A DNA stretch of 64,000 bases from Chrysogorgia sp. JL179-B06 (GCA_035772405.1 JAYKKM010000032.1:3274501-3338500); one strand, 5' to 3'; counted from the first letter of the stretch, positions 48,234 to 63,540 are shown. The notes: a model not told the origin generated them from the letters alone. Translations and numbers: made by a program.

Positions 48234-48434
48234 GCTAAGTTGCATTTTTCGCAACTGGTCCCGGTTTGGTCTTAAAATGTATGTATTCCAACACTCGAAA
48301 TTTTCCTTCACCATAAATCCTTTCAACATGTAGTTTGATCGAGTGAAATGCCAAATATTACCTATAATATACCCAGAATCTTATCCCGGCATTACCACCA
48401 TATATACAGAACTCGTGACTAGGCTCTCGGCAAT

Positions 48435-48509
48435 GGCTTCCGTAGCTCAGTGGTCAGAGCACTGTACTAGCAATCACAGGGTCGCGGGTTCAATTCCTAC
48501 CGGAAGGCC
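48435..48509 (+). tRNA. tRNA-like sequence, array unit 8 (plus)
   Basis: Last unit. Its body is cut short at AAATCCTTTC by a (TA)n tract. Confidence 0.6.
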
Positions 48510-48597
48510 GCTAAGTTGCATTTTTCGCAACTGGTCCCGGTTTGGTCTTAAAATGTATGTATTCCAACACTCGAAATTTTCCTTCACCATAAATCCT

Positions 48598-48599
<2 letters not shown>

Positions 48600-48686
<87 letters not shown>
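48600..48686. repeat. (TA)n tract
   Basis: A TA run truncating the last tRNA-SINE unit; counterpart of the tract at 46254-46279. Confidence 0.97.
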
Positions 48687-48687
<1 letters not shown>

Positions 48688-48749
48688 GTGTAGGTTTTGG
48701 TCTACGAAATGCAAAGAGTGCTCAACAACATATAGTTAGAGCAAATAAT

Positions 48750-48844
48750 AGATTTTCGCTTACCTCAAAACTGGTCTGCTACAACTTGTTTCATCTGTCA
48801 TGAAACAAGTTGTAGCAGACCAGTTTTGAGGTAAGCGAAAATCT
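48750..48844. repeat. Near-perfect palindrome, 45-bp arms
   Basis: AGATTTTCGCTTACCTCAAA and on, with its exact complement after a five-base spacer (CTGTC). It is the 46008-46187 repeat with the interior removed. Confidence 0.92.
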
Positions 48845-48983
48845 ATATATATATATATATATATATGTATATGTATGCATATGTATGTATATGTAAGTAT
48901 ATGTATGTATATGTATGTATATGTATGTATATGTATGTATATGTATGTATATGCATGATGTATATGTATGTATATGTATGTAG

Positions 48984-49069
<86 letters not shown>

Positions 49070-49110
49070 ATATACATATATACATATATACATATACATA
49101 TATATATCGA
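48845..49110. repeat. TATATG/TATG microsatellite
   Basis: Begins with TA, passes through ATGTATGTAT units and becomes a clean TATATG hexamer array to about 49070. Confidence 0.95.
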
Positions 49111-49189
49111 TCATATAGAACCTCGTTTCTTCACAGTTAAACATAGGTATAGTTCAATCACAAAAGAGTACTGTTTTAAAAAACTTTAT

Positions 49190-49389
49190 TATCAACGTTT
49201 AGGCGACCTGCCCCTTTATCAAGATACACGAGCATACAAGATTTAAGGTCCCATTTATATGTTTACTTACAAGGTAATTAAAAAGCAAAATTATTACAAA
49301 CAATCTCTTTTGTTTAAACCATGAGGTACAAATGAGTTCAACTTATACGCCCAAAATTCTTCTCTTTGTGTTGGTTCATTAAGGGGACA
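49190..49389 (-). mobile_element. Fourth PLE family: 3' fragment
   Basis: The minus-strand codons from 49389 to a stop at 49294 read PLNEPTQREEFWAYKLNSFV and PHGLNKRDCL, the typical C-terminal end after a GIY-YIG nuclease. Downstream, CTTGATAAAGGGGCAGGTCG and CCTAAACGTTGAT resemble a decayed hammerhead end (CTGATGAAGGG...GAAACGTT). Nothing upstream of this remains. Confidence 0.68.
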
Positions 49390-49399
49390 GTTAACCCAA

Positions 49400-51140
49400 A
49401 CTTTTTCATAAATAACTGTTATGTTTTCATTAGCCCATAAAAGCTGTTTCTTACTTCAAAACTATGGCAAACTATACATCACCAGATAGCTTATGAACCA
49501 GAGATTCATATTAGAACGATTTTGAGTTTGCACATAGCGTTGCTATTGGTAAGCTGGCTATCAAAAAGACCGCATGCTGTGAATTACCTACATGGAGTTG
49601 AGAAAAGATATCTTGTTATAGGATACAGAGTCTTATGTTATATATTGAAATTCATTGGTATATACAATAATGGTGGATCTGAGTTGGGGGTTTTGCAATA
49701 TTTCAAAAACTGTAGTGTCTAGACCGATCTAAAAATCATAACATCAATCATAGTTCAATATTTTTAATATCTTTTAACCGAAACAAAATATGACAAAATC
49801 CTCAGCTCATCCCCAATAACTCATTTATTTCTACAACTCCTGAAAATCAGTTCAAATTAATTGATCAAATGGTTCTTGAGATATCTTTTCTCAAAGTATA
49901 AAAAGTGAGTGATTAAACGAAGCTAAAATTATGGTAGAAATTTGTTTTCATGTGATCATTTGTTTTCATTTCACAGTCAGTTATTCCTTGAAACTTCCAG
50001 CTTCATAAGTGATGCCACTGCTTCTCTGAGGTCTTCCTCTCTTTGAACACGAAGAAGCTGAGCAGTCTTTGGGCGTCTCTTTTCCTTCTCGGTGGTCCTT
50101 AAATCGGCTTTATGACTCGATTTTCAAATATTATATATAGCGATACTGATCAAAAGCATCGCATTTAATCATGCACTCACTACTGATTTACCATTCCACG
50201 AGATTTCTGAAAGCCTTGTTCGTCTCTTGTATATTGACAAAATTAAAACAACTTTGTAGACTTCGTATTATGCGTTGGAAAATGAGCCTTTTCCATCTAC
50301 CAATTATTTAAGCGGAACAATTGACCATGCTCATAATCAGAGAATGAGATTGCCAGGAGGGGCACGACCTGCTTTTCAATTGCCATTACGACCCTAGTGC
50401 ATTGTGGGATATATTGGGAAAATTGGACAGCACCCAGCCAACCCTCCACAAAATAGTAAAATTATATCACGTCTCGGGGCAAGTCACCATTCAAACATTT
50501 CGAAATACTAGAGCCATACTTCAATACATCTATTTCACATATATGAAGTCAAATTTACACATTTTTGCTTGCCCCGAGACGGGCTTAAAACCAGCCTCCC
50601 AATATTGCCACGACCAACGAACAGAAAAAGACGACACGAATCGCGCAGTACTTATATCACACAGTTCTTCGTGTGAAAAGGATCGGGATCACGAGACTTT
50701 ATGATGTCTTTACCCAGCTGGTTACCGATAGTTAAGTCCTCTCAGGCTATCACACAACAGAAACGTACAAAATACGTCCTGCCACGAGAAGCCATTACGC
50801 GCTAGTGAGTACTTTTCCCACGCGGTTTATCCAAACATTGAGGAAATCAAGGGGAAAACTGGGTTTTTTCGAACGCTTGACAAATAAATTGCAATAGAGA
50901 TAATTAAGTAGGCTTCAAAGATTCTAATTCTTCAAAAAAAAGAAAATTACCATCTGAGTCAAAGTTTGGGTTAACCCTCCCCTTAACGTTCGTCTTATCA
51001 ATAATAGTAACTAAAATGTCTTCTATTCCCCTATGGCCCTCTTCGAAAAAATGTGCATACAAATGTTCACCCGCCATTTCCCTTTGCCCTTACCATATCT
51101 ATTCAAGCTTAGTCTTATGGTTATTAAACCGCTTTCTAAA
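49400..51140. other. No gene recognised
   Basis: AT-rich. A 14-base inverted pair, CGTCTCGGGGCAAG at 50468-50483 and its complement near 50568, encloses ~85 bases and may be a tiny MITE. Otherwise no feature can be supported. Confidence 0.45.
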
Positions 51141-51150
51141 ATATGTAATC

Positions 51151-51284
<134 letters not shown>

Positions 51285-51285
<1 letters not shown>

Positions 51286-51660
51286 CAGTCATTGTCAAAA
51301 AGGTTGTCCAGTATACCAATATACATATATACCTGTCACGTGTTTCGTTAAATACGCGTTAACGCGCGTGGATATTTAAACGTTTAGTATAGGCAACCGT
51401 ATAGGCAAAGGAACTGCAATATTTGACAAATAACGCAAGATGCTACGACCATACTCGGATGACTTGAGATGGAGAATGGCTTATCAACATTCGGAGCTAT
51501 TTGTTTGTCCCAAAACTGTCTACTGTACCTGTTCTTTAACACAGGTGCATGTAAGGCCTTGTTGCCTTTGTCGTTTAAGTGGAAGTATAACATTATATCC
51601 GCAGGAGGCCAGATGGATATCCTTCAAAATCCTAATTTCAGTTACATGAAATAGCAACTG
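51285..51660 (+). pseudogene. Possible Tc1/IS630-type transposase N-terminal remnant
   Basis: A start at 51440 reads MLRPYSDDLRWRMAYQHSEL, which resembles the helix-turn-helix start of Tc1/IS630-family transposases; the similarity fades after about 25 codons. ACAGTCATTGTCAAAAAGG at 51285 could be a Tc1-like terminal repeat. No right end or catalytic DDE was found. Confidence 0.4.
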
Positions 51661-52061
51661 AAATAATCAATTCAACTGCATGTTTCTGCATTTACACTGC
51701 AAATTCTTAAAAACTTGTCAAGATAATTTTTCCTTGTTTTAAGAAATATTTCCTTGAAGAAAAGTTATTTTGATTTAAGAAAATGTTTCTTGTTTTAAGA
51801 TTTTCTTTCTTAAATATAAGATAAACTATCTTAGTAAGACAAATTATCTTGCCTTATAAACCAGATATATCTTGTTTTAAGATTTTCTTTTTTAATTTTC
51901 TTTTTTTAATTTCTGCTCAAATAATATAGGACTGCTGTCATTTGAATGATAGCAAACAGAATTACTGTTTAAGAAACCCGGCTTCTTCACGGAAATTGCA
52001 ATAAAAACAAATAGAACGATCCAAGCACACAACGTGACCGCCATCTTGTTTGTAGAACCAA

Positions 52062-54905
<2,844 letters not shown>

Positions 54906-57544
54906 TTGAACCTGTGTGTTGCTAAAAACCGTATACCCAAAGGTCTCCGCCTTAAATTTGATGTAGAACTAGCTAAGGACAACACTGATTTGCGCCTATC
55001 CTTTACATCCCATCTACGGAAGGCTTCGTTTGAGATCCTAAAGCAAATTAGAGACGCGACATCTTCGAAAATCAAATCCTTACAGCGAGAATTACAGCAA
55101 GAACGAGATACGCTTTACCAGAATTTTGGCCAAGAAATAGCTAACCAAATTTGGGAGAAGACACGAGGTCGGATGGAATCACTCAAGCGTCAATTACAAA
55201 GAAGAGAAAGAAGGAAAATGGCTAAAACCATACCTTTGGAGCTGGTATCACCCTTGGTGCAGAGTGAAATGCCTAAACGTTCGAATAGAAGATTTCGCAG
55301 ACCGAAAAATGTTCGAGTCCAGGATAGAGTTAACCAGGTCGAACAGAGTGACTTTGTAGAGAGTGCTGTACCTGAAGCAATGCGTCTAGATTTGAAACCT
55401 ATCAATTTAGCCACCAAAGATTTGAAGGAAGCCGAGATAAGTGTGTTAACCAAAGGACCTTCATTTTGTCCAACACCAAAAGATATCAACTGGCAAAAGG
55501 TCAATGAGAACCTGGATCAATTCGAAAGACGAATCCGGATTGCGGCCTATTTTCACAATAAAAATAAATGTAAAGGAAACGTATGCGATATCAACCTCCC
55601 ATTTATGCGTAATAAAAGTACCTGGAATCCGCCAAAATCTCATCCTGAACTTGAACTATTCTTAGCAAACATTAGAAAATATATATTAAATCCTGAACAT
55701 ATCAGGCAACCTAAGGATAATCTTACTAAGGCGGAGAGAGAGGCTATTAGAAATCTTAAATTAAACGATAGAGTTATTAGAATTCAAGATAAGGGATCTC
55801 GTTTTGTGGTGGTAGATCACGGGATCTACCAAACCAAAATGTTTAGTCAATTGGATAACACTTTGCATTATGCCAAGCTATCCAAAGATCCCTCCTTAGA
55901 TCATCTAAATAAGGTTAAGTTGTGGAGTGATAAGTGGCTCAGTGAAAGTCAGATTAGTTCCGAGATTGCTGAATGGGTTGCCAATGTAGAACCTAAACCT
56001 GGTACAGCGTTTGGTAATGTTAAAACTCATAAAGATGGCAATCCGCTCTGCCTTATTACTTCTTGTTGCGGTACAGCAATTGAAAGACTATCGGCATTCA
56101 CTGAACAATATCTAAAACCATTGGCACAGGTTTTGCCCTCTTTCGTTAAAGATACTACCCATTTTATTAATAAAATTGAAGACCTTAATAAGGTCTCTTG
56201 GGATGTGGTTGCTATGTTCCCTAACATTGATAATATTTTAGTATTTGTGCAGTTCGGAATGCTCTTGATTCCCGATTGGAAAAATCACCCTGTACCGAGT
56301 GTATTGTAGAGGCTGTAGAAATTGGTTTAGATTGTAATAATTGTCAATTTGGCAATAATGATTATCTGCAGCAACATGGCACAGCTATGGGACCTAAAAA
56401 CGCCTGTAGTTATGCTGATTTGGCCATGGGTGTCATTGACGAGAAAGCCAGATTCGAGGGTGTACTTAAACCTAAGTTATGGTGGAGGTATAGAGATGAC
56501 GTGTTCGATGTTTGGACACAAGGGTTGCCCAAAACTTTTGGAATTTACAGAATATATTAATTCATTGTACCCGACGTACATTTTTAATTTGAATTGGTTT
56601 ATTCTGGTGAAAGTCTTAATGTTCTTGATCTTACCTTGCACCTCCGGGATGGTTATATTGTCACTGACATCTATGCCAAACCAATACAGATAGCCATTTA
56701 TACTTGCCGGGTTTTCTAGTTCACCTCCTTACCATTGTAAGAGAGCAATTCCATATGGAAGGCGTGCGACGAATATAAATCGTATCTTAAACAGCAAAAC
56801 TACGATAATGTCTTAGTGGATAGACAATTTGATAAGGCAATGCATAAGGATAGAGCCGACATTTTGAAACCCAAGAAGAAGTCCAGAAAACGGATCTATC
56901 CTTTCGTTTTAAATTATAACCCTAGGCTCCCTGACATTGGTGTAATCATTAAGAAGAATATGTATACTTGATAGAATCTTCTCTGTTACTTAAAGACATT
57001 TTCCCACCTAAATCCATCATCCCGACCTATAGGAGAACTGAAAATTTGAAAGATATTTTGGCACCTTCTAAGTTTAAGAATAATATTAATTGTGGCGATG
57101 TTTCCCCAGATGAAAAGGGTTGTTTTAAATGTAAGAAGAAATGTGACCTATGTAAAAATTATTTTACAGAGGCCGACAGATTTGTGTCCACATCCAGAAT
57201 TACTCCAGAATTACATTGTGTCCACATCCAGAATTACTCGCGCTGCTCACTTCTGTAACTTAGGTCGTTTTTATAAGATTAAGCAGTCGCTCTATTGTAC
57301 TTCGGCTTGTGTGGTCTATCTCATTTCTTGTAGGAAATGTAAATTGCAATATGTGGGTTCTACCTCTAATCAATTTAAGGTTAGATTTCGTAATCATAAA
57401 TCTGCCATGATTACGGGTAAGAATACATGTGAGATAGCTACCCATTTTGATTTTGTTGTTATAATTAAAAAGATTGTCAATACTTCTACATGTAGTTTGA
57501 ATGTAGAGAACATTTTACTAGATTATTGGACTGCACAATTATGA
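54906..57544 (+). pseudogene. PLE2 RT/GIY-YIG gene, plus copy
   Basis: The long frame to 56309 covers the N-terminal region, LKPINLATKDLKEAEISVLT and the RT fingers (VSWDVVAMFPNIDNI). A second frame from 56276 gives QQHGTAMGPKNACSYADLAM and RYRDDVFDVWTQG with the catalytic DD intact. After further breaks, VVYLISCRKCKLQYVGSTSN and FKVRFRNHKSAMITGKNTCE mark the GIY-YIG domain. A ~35-base segment with TCCACATCCAGAATTACT is duplicated near 57187-57240. Compared with the minus copy this one lacks the LNKQGPLPNDSLL stretch. Confidence 0.88.
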
Positions 57545-57622
57545 GACGAATTAATTACTGTCAAGGACAAGCATGACTTATTTTTATATATTTTTAGCAT
57601 ATATAGCACCTTGTATTAGTTT
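54906..57622 (+). mobile_element. Penelope-like retroelement 2, plus-strand copy (longer 5' end)
   Basis: It starts at the junction and keeps about 470 bases more at the 5' side than the minus copy: a basic, coiled-coil-like region with ELQQERDTLYQNFGQEI and KRQLQRRERRKMAKT. It then repeats the whole gene in inverted orientation and stops at a short (TA)n tract (57624-57642), lacking the last ~200 bases of the UTR. Confidence 0.88.
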
Positions 57623-57642
57623 TATATATATATATATATATG

Positions 57643-57905
57643 TTGAAAGGATTTATAGTAAAGGAAAATTTCGAGTGTTGGTCTGTTGGATACATATACA
57701 TTTTAAGACCAAACCGGGACCAGTTGCGAAAATGCAACTTCAAGGCCTTCCGCCTGGAATTGAACCCGCGACCCTGCGATGCTGGTGCAGTGCTCTGATC
57801 ACTGAGCTACGGAAGCCGTTGCCGAGAGCCTAGTCACGAGTTCTGTATATATGGTGGTGGTAATGCCGGGATAAGATTCTGGGTATATTATAGGTAATAT
57901 TTGGC
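57643..57905 (-). mobile_element. tRNA-SINE, single full copy
   Basis: This is one complete unit of the same family as 46-48 kb, in minus orientation, beginning after a short (TA)n and ending GGTAATATTTGGC. It differs from array units at several positions and is an independent insertion. Confidence 0.85.
57744..57817 (-). tRNA. tRNA-like head of the SINE
   Basis: Here the anticodon arm has the regular 17 bases, with loop CCAGCAT, giving an AGC (Ala-type) triplet but without U33. A- and B-boxes are intact. It is a SINE promoter region rather than a working tRNA gene. Confidence 0.6.
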
Positions 57906-57934
57906 AATTACATGTTGAAAGGATTGTATTCAAA

Positions 57935-60665
57935 GGAGTGTATTCCTATTTCTGTTTGTGTATTCCTATTTGTGTTTGTGTTTTTCTATTTGTGTTTGTG
58001 TATTCCTATTTGTGTTTGTTTATTCCTATTTGTGTTTTTGTATTCCTATTTGTGCTTTTGTTTCCTTATTTGTGTTTGTATATTCCTACTTGTGTTTGTG
58101 TTTTTCTATTTGTGTTTGTGTTTTTCTATTTGTGTTCGTGTATTTCTATTTGTGTTCGTGTATTTCTATTTGTGTTTGTGTATTCCTATACTTGTGTTCG
58201 TGTATTCCTACATGTGTTCGTGTATTCCTATACTTGTGTTCGTGTTTTTCTTTTTGTGTTCGTGTATTTCTATTTGTGTTTGTGTATTCCTACTTGTGTT
58301 CGTGTATTCCTACTTGTGTTCGTGTTTTTATATTTTCGTGTATTCCTATTTGTGTTCGTTATTCCTATTTATGTTTATGTTTTTCTATTTGTGTTTGTGT
58401 ATTCCTAATTGTGTTCGTGTATTTATATTTGTGTTTGTGTATTCCTATTTGTGTTCGTGTATTTCTATTTGTGTTCGTGTATTCCTATTTGTGTTCGTGT
58501 CAAACTATTTTCGTGTATTTCTATTTGTGTTTGTGTATTCCTACTTGTGTTCGTGTATTCGTACTTGTGTTCGTGTTTTTCTATTTTCGTGTATTTCTAT
58601 TTGTGTTCGTGTATTCCTATTTATGTTAGTGTTTTTCTATTTGTGTTTGTGTATTCCTATTTGTGTTTGTGTTTTTCTATTTGTGTTTGTGTATACCTAT
58701 TTGTGTTTGTTTTTCTATTTGTGTTCGTGTATTCCTGTGTGTGTTTGTGTATTCCTATTTGTGTTCGTGTTTTTCTATTTGTGTTCGTGTATTCCTATTT
58801 GTGTTCGTGTATTCCTACTTGTGTTTGTGTATTCATATTTGTGTTCGTGTATTCCTATTTGTGTTGGTGTATTCCTATTTGTGTTTGTGTATTCCTATTT
58901 GTGTTCGTGTATTCCTATTTGTGTTTGTGTGTATTCATATTTGTGTTCGTGTATTCCTATTTGTGTTGGTGTATTCCTATTTGTGTTCGTGTATTCATAT
59001 TTGTGTTCGTGTATTCCTATTTGTGTTGGTGTATTCCTATTTGTGTTTGTGTATTCCTATTTGTGTTCGTGTTTTTCTATTTGTGTTTGTGTATTCCTAT
59101 TTGTGTTTGTGTATTCCTATTTGTGTATTCCTATTTGTGCTTGTGTTTCCTTATTTGTGTTTGTGTATTCCTACTTGTGTTTGTGTTTTTCTATTTGTGT
59201 TTGTGTATTCCTATATTTGTGCCGTGTTTTTCTATTTATGTTTGTTTATTCCTATTTGTGTTTGTGTATTCCTATTTGTGCTTGTGTTTCCCTATTTGTG
59301 TTTGTGTATTCCTACTTGTGTTCATGTATTCCTGACTTGTGTTCGTGTATTCCTACTTGTGTTCGTGTTTTTCTATTTGTGTTCGTGTATTTCTATTTGT
59401 GTTTGTGTATTCCTACTTGTGTTCGTGTATTCCTACTTGTGTTCGTGTTTTTATATTTTCGTGTATTCCTATTTGTGTTCGTTATTCCTATTTATGTTTA
59501 TGTTTTTCTATTTGTGTTTGTGTATTCCTATTTGTGTTCGTGTATTTATATTTGTGTTCGTGTTTTTCTATTTGTGTTCGTCGGTATTCCTATTTGTGTT
59601 CGTGTATTCCTACTTGTGTTTGTGTATTCATATTTGTGTTCGTGTATTCCTATTTGTGTTGGTGCATTCCTATTTGTGTTTGTGTATTCCTATTTGTGTT
59701 CGTGTATTCCTATTTGTGTTTGTGTGTATTCATATTTGTGTTCGTGTATTCCTATTTGTGTTGGTGTATTCCTATTTGTGTTCGTGTATTCATATTTGTG
59801 TTCGTGTATTCCTATTTGTGTTGGTGTATTCCTATTTGTGTTTGTGTATTCCTATTTGTGTTCGTGTTTTTCTATTTGTGTTTGTGTATTCCTATTTGTG
59901 TATTCCTATTTGTGTTCGTGTATTCCTACTTGTGTTTCCCTATTTGTGTTTGTGTATTCCTACTTGTGTTTGTGTTTTTCTATTTGTGTTCGTGTATTCC
60001 TATTTGTGTTCGTGTATTCCTATTTGTGTTCGTGTATTCATATTTGTGTTCGTGTATTCCTATTTGTGTTTGTCTATTCCTATTTGTGTTTGTGTTTTTC
60101 TATTTGTGTTTGTGTTTTTCTATTTGTGTTCGTGTATTCCTATTTGTGTTTTGTATTCCTATTTGTGTTTTTCTATTTGTGTTTGTGTTTTTCTATTTTT
60201 GTTCGTGTATTTCTATTTGTGTTCGTGTATTCCTATACTTGTGTTCGTGTATTCCTATAGTTGTGTTCGTGTATTCCTACTTGTGTTCGTGTTTTTCTGT
60301 TTGTGTTCGTGTATTTCTTTTTGTGCTTGTGTATTCCTACTTGTGTTCGTGTATTCTTACTTGTGTTCGTGTTTTTCTAATTTTGTGTATTTCTATTTGT
60401 GTTCGTGTATTCCTATTTATGTTTGTGTTTTTCTATTTGTGTTTGTGTATTCCTATTTGTGTTCGTGTCAAACTATTTTCGTGTATTTCTATTTGTGTTT
60501 GTGTATTCCTACTTGTGTTCGTGTATTCGTACTTGTGTTCGTGTTTTTCTATTTTCGTGTATTTCTATTTGTGTTCGTGTATTCCTATTTATGTTAGTGT
60601 TTTTCTATTTGTGTTTGTGTATTCCTATTTGTGTTTGTGTTTTTCTATTTGTGTTTGTGCACCCT
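57935..60665 (+). repeat. 20-bp minisatellite, ~2.7 kb
   Basis: Some 135 copies of a 20-base unit such as TATTCCTATTTGTGTTTGTG, with variants TTTTTCTATT, TATTCCTACT and TGTTCGTG. Because 20 is not a multiple of three and the unit has no plus-strand stop in any frame, overlapping ORFs of up to 782 codons arise (FLFVFVYSYLCLCIPIC patterns). A higher-order structure is visible: the ~190 bases around CAAACTATTTTCGTG at 58501 recur at 60468, and 58795-59100 recurs at about 59595-59900. Confidence 0.95.
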
Positions 60666-60689
60666 TATTTGTGTTCTTTTGCACAGTTT

Positions 60690-63540
60690 ATGGCAGTCGG
60701 TTGAAGAGTCTCAGACGAAGAATCTAAAACTAGAACAAATGGCGTCAGGAGATCTATATAGAATCAACTGCGTTTACTATAGAAAGTTGAATGAGGTCAC
60801 GGCGGTAACAAGCTACCCCTTGCCGAACATTACTGAAACACTTGAGCGGTTGGCTGGAGAATCATTTTCGACGTCCATAGATATGATTTCAGGATATCAC
60901 CAAAGTAGAAATAGCAGAAGACAAATCAAGACAGCATTCATCTTACCTTATGGGCTTTTCTAATACTGCAAGATGCCACTAAATTGGGCTAGCAGGTGCA
61001 CCAGCAACCTTCCAGTGCAGTGGTCGAAAATATGCATGGTACAAGTACTGGCGACAGAAGATATAAAGGCATATTTAGATAAGTTATTTGTTTTCACGCA
61101 ATATTTGGAGAGCACTCGAAAGGAATCAAATCTTGTTCCAGCTAGATGTTTAGGAGATCAGGATTCAAATTGTCGCGGATAAAAAGTGCCATTTTGTAAC
61201 TAGGTCGGTAAAGTTCCTTGGTCATATCATTGATCAGTCTAGTGTTAGAACAGTACTGTCTGAGAAATTACAGATCATTCGGAATTGGAAGGCCCCTGTG
61301 ATGAAGGAGAATTGCGCCAGTTTCTGGGTGTGTGTACCGTTTGGAGGAGATTCATGAGAGATTTTTCCAAAGTTCCAGTACCTCTTCGTAACGTTTGTTT
61401 GGACACCTGACTGTGAACATATGCGTTTTAACTGTTGAAGGAAATACTCTGCTCATCAGTTATATTAAAGCTATACCACAACGTTTTGGTCGTTTTTTAG
61501 TTACCTTTGATGCATCTGACTACGCTTTGGGTTACTATCTGGCACAGACCGACGAATCAGGACAAAGACGACCTGTGGCTTTTGGAGGGAAGAAACTATG
61601 AAGAAGTTACCTAGAGTTGATTCCAAGGGTTCTGAGGGGATGATGCATACTGAACAGGGACGTTACTTTTGGATTTGCCAAACCATCACAGACAATCAAG
61701 GAAATATATTTCTGGCCATACATGCATGTTATCCGAAAAAGAAGATTTGTGTATGAAATGTATAGTATGCCAACAGAGAAGAAACCCGGTCCCCACCAAC
61801 AGAGCTCCGTTACAACCAATCATCATAAACCGTCCAGAGAACTGGTTACTATGGATATTGTAGATTATCCACAAAGCTCACTGGATATCGTTATTAAACT
61901 GTCGCAATTAAGAAGGTGTTTAATGGAAGCATCCCAAGACATGGAGCGCCTGAGCAGCTTCGCCATGATCAGGGAAAGAATCTGTGTGCCAAAATTATCC
62001 AAGAATATGTAGCTTCCTAAAAATCTGGAATACACACACAACACTGATTCCGATCAAATGGGGCGTCGAAGCGAAGCATATATTCAACAGTTCACTACAG
62101 CTACGGAGTTCGGAAGAGAACTTCGATTACCAAATAATTACCGATCTCGTGGAATTGGGGCGAGCTGAGGAACAGGGCTCATACACCGAAAGCAGTTAAA
62201 GACCAAACTGACTAAGACAGTTTGAGTCTACAAAAGAGAAGCTTGCAACCACTCATAAAAGACAGAAAGACTTCTACGACTGATGGGCCAGAGCACAAAC
62301 CTACAAGGAAGGAGATCTATTGGTCTTGGGAATACATTTGTCAACAAAATGAAAAATGCCCAAAGCTAAGCTAAATGAAATCTTCGTTAAAATAAACTCA
62401 ATATCGACAATATAAGAACAACTGACAATGAGCTGAAGCTCCTCAGTAATAAACTACCACGCTGTTTTTTTGAAAAGGATGGAATATTTCGTCGTAGCAA
62501 CGGTAACGTTTGATTCCTAGAGTTGCTTCCAAGGGTCTGAGGATGATGCATGCTGAACAGGGGCGTTACTTTTGGATTTTCCAAAACATCACAGACAATC
62601 AAGGAAATATATTTCTGGCCATATACATGCATGTTATCCGAAAAAGAAGATTTGTGTATGAAATGTAGAGTATGCCAACAGAGAAGAAACCCGGTCCCCA
62701 CCAACAGAGCTCCGTTACAACCAATCGTCATAAACCGTCCCAGAGAACTGGTTACTATGGATATTGTAGAATATCCACAAAGCTCACCGGATATCGTTAT
62801 TAAACCGTCACAATTAAGAAGGTGTTTAATGTATGCATCCCAAGACATGGAGCACCTGAGCAGCTTCACCATGATCAGGGAAATAATCTGTGTGCCAAAA
62901 TGATCCAAGAACACGTAGCTTCCTAAAAATCACACAACACTGATTCCGTTCAAATGGGGCATCGAAGCGAAGCATATTCAACAGTTCACAGCAGTACGGA
63001 GTTCGGAAGAGAACTTCGATTACCAAATAATTAGCGATCTCGTGGAATTGGAGCGAGCTGAGGAACAGGGCAAATACACCGAAAGCAGTTAAAGACCAAA
63101 CTGACTAAGGCAGTTTGAGTCTACAAAAGAGAAGCTTGCAACCACTGCATAAAACACAGAAAGACTTCTACGACTGATGGGCCAGAGCAAAAACCTACAA
63201 GGAAGGAGATCTAGGCCCGAAAACTAGAAGAAGATATATGAAGCTAAACAGGCCTCATTGGACAGGACCATGGAAATTTATAAAACGGCTGGGAGAACCG
63301 GATAAAGTATGTTGGAAACGACAAAAAGAGCGTTAAGAGGAGCGTGGTTCGCCACAATCAAACGAAAGGTTTTTACGAGTCTCCAGAAACAGAAGTGGTG
63401 ACCAATAAGCTTTGTACAAAGGTTGATGTTGATTAAGCAGAAAATCGCAGTGATGCTTTTGTGGTTATCGAAGAAACTGTATATGGTTCACAAGTGTAGG
63501 AAAACAACGAGTTAGAGCAATGAAATTGCGAGATATCCAG
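60690..63540 (+). mobile_element. Second Ty3/gypsy-like element, heavily decayed
   Basis: RT fragments (VYYRKLNEVTAVTSYPLPNI, SIDMISGYHQ, TAFILPYGLF), connection/RNase H fragments (FLVTFDASDYALGYYLAQTD), then an integrase zinc-binding part and core start (MKCRVCQQRRNPVPTNRAPL, ELVTMDIVEYPQSS) follow one another on the plus strand with many stops. No LTRs were recognised. The element is older than the 11.8-17.9 kb gypsy copy and belongs to a different lineage. Confidence 0.8.
61610..63225 (+). repeat. Direct duplication of the integrase region
   Basis: 61615-62315 and 62510-63215 are two copies of the same ~700 bases. Both contain GATTCCAAGG/GCTTCCAAGG with TGATGCAT, TGAACAGGG.CGTTACTTTT, ACAGAGAAGAAACCCGGTCC, GAGCGCCTGAGCAGCTTC/GAGCACCTGAGCAGCTTC, and AAGACTTCTACGACTGATGG. 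The copies differ by about 5%. The second has the better-preserved frame for the zinc motif. Confidence 0.85.

Larger units (their letters stand above)
46188..48749. repeat. Large inverted tandem array of tRNA-SINE units
   Basis: From the left, ~66 unique bases, a short TA tract, then 2.4 units of 276 bp in minus orientation. At 46944-46950 the orientation flips (TTGCGAACATGTGG), then almost six units follow in plus orientation, a TA tract (48600-48686) and the same ~66 unique bases inverted. Unit-to-unit identity is very high, with only single-base changes such as CTCGGCAA/CTCGCCAA. The recurring 88-codon ORFs are repeat by-products. Confidence 0.9.

Noticed and set aside
46409..48509. A cluster of eight functional tRNA genes
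   Set aside because: Acceptor stem has a G1-G72 mismatch, the anticodon arm has an extra base and the T-stem is weak; a tRNA-derived SINE is the better reading.
46384..48693. Repeated 88-codon ORFs starting MKCQILPIIYPES
   Set aside because: They cross the tRNA-like head in every 276-bp unit and are recreated by the repeat; no sign of protein selection.
57912..60727. Overlapping ORFs of 782, 644, 462 and 308 codons
   Set aside because: They are frames of a 20-bp tandem repeat without stops; composition is low-complexity and several frames overlap on the same strand.
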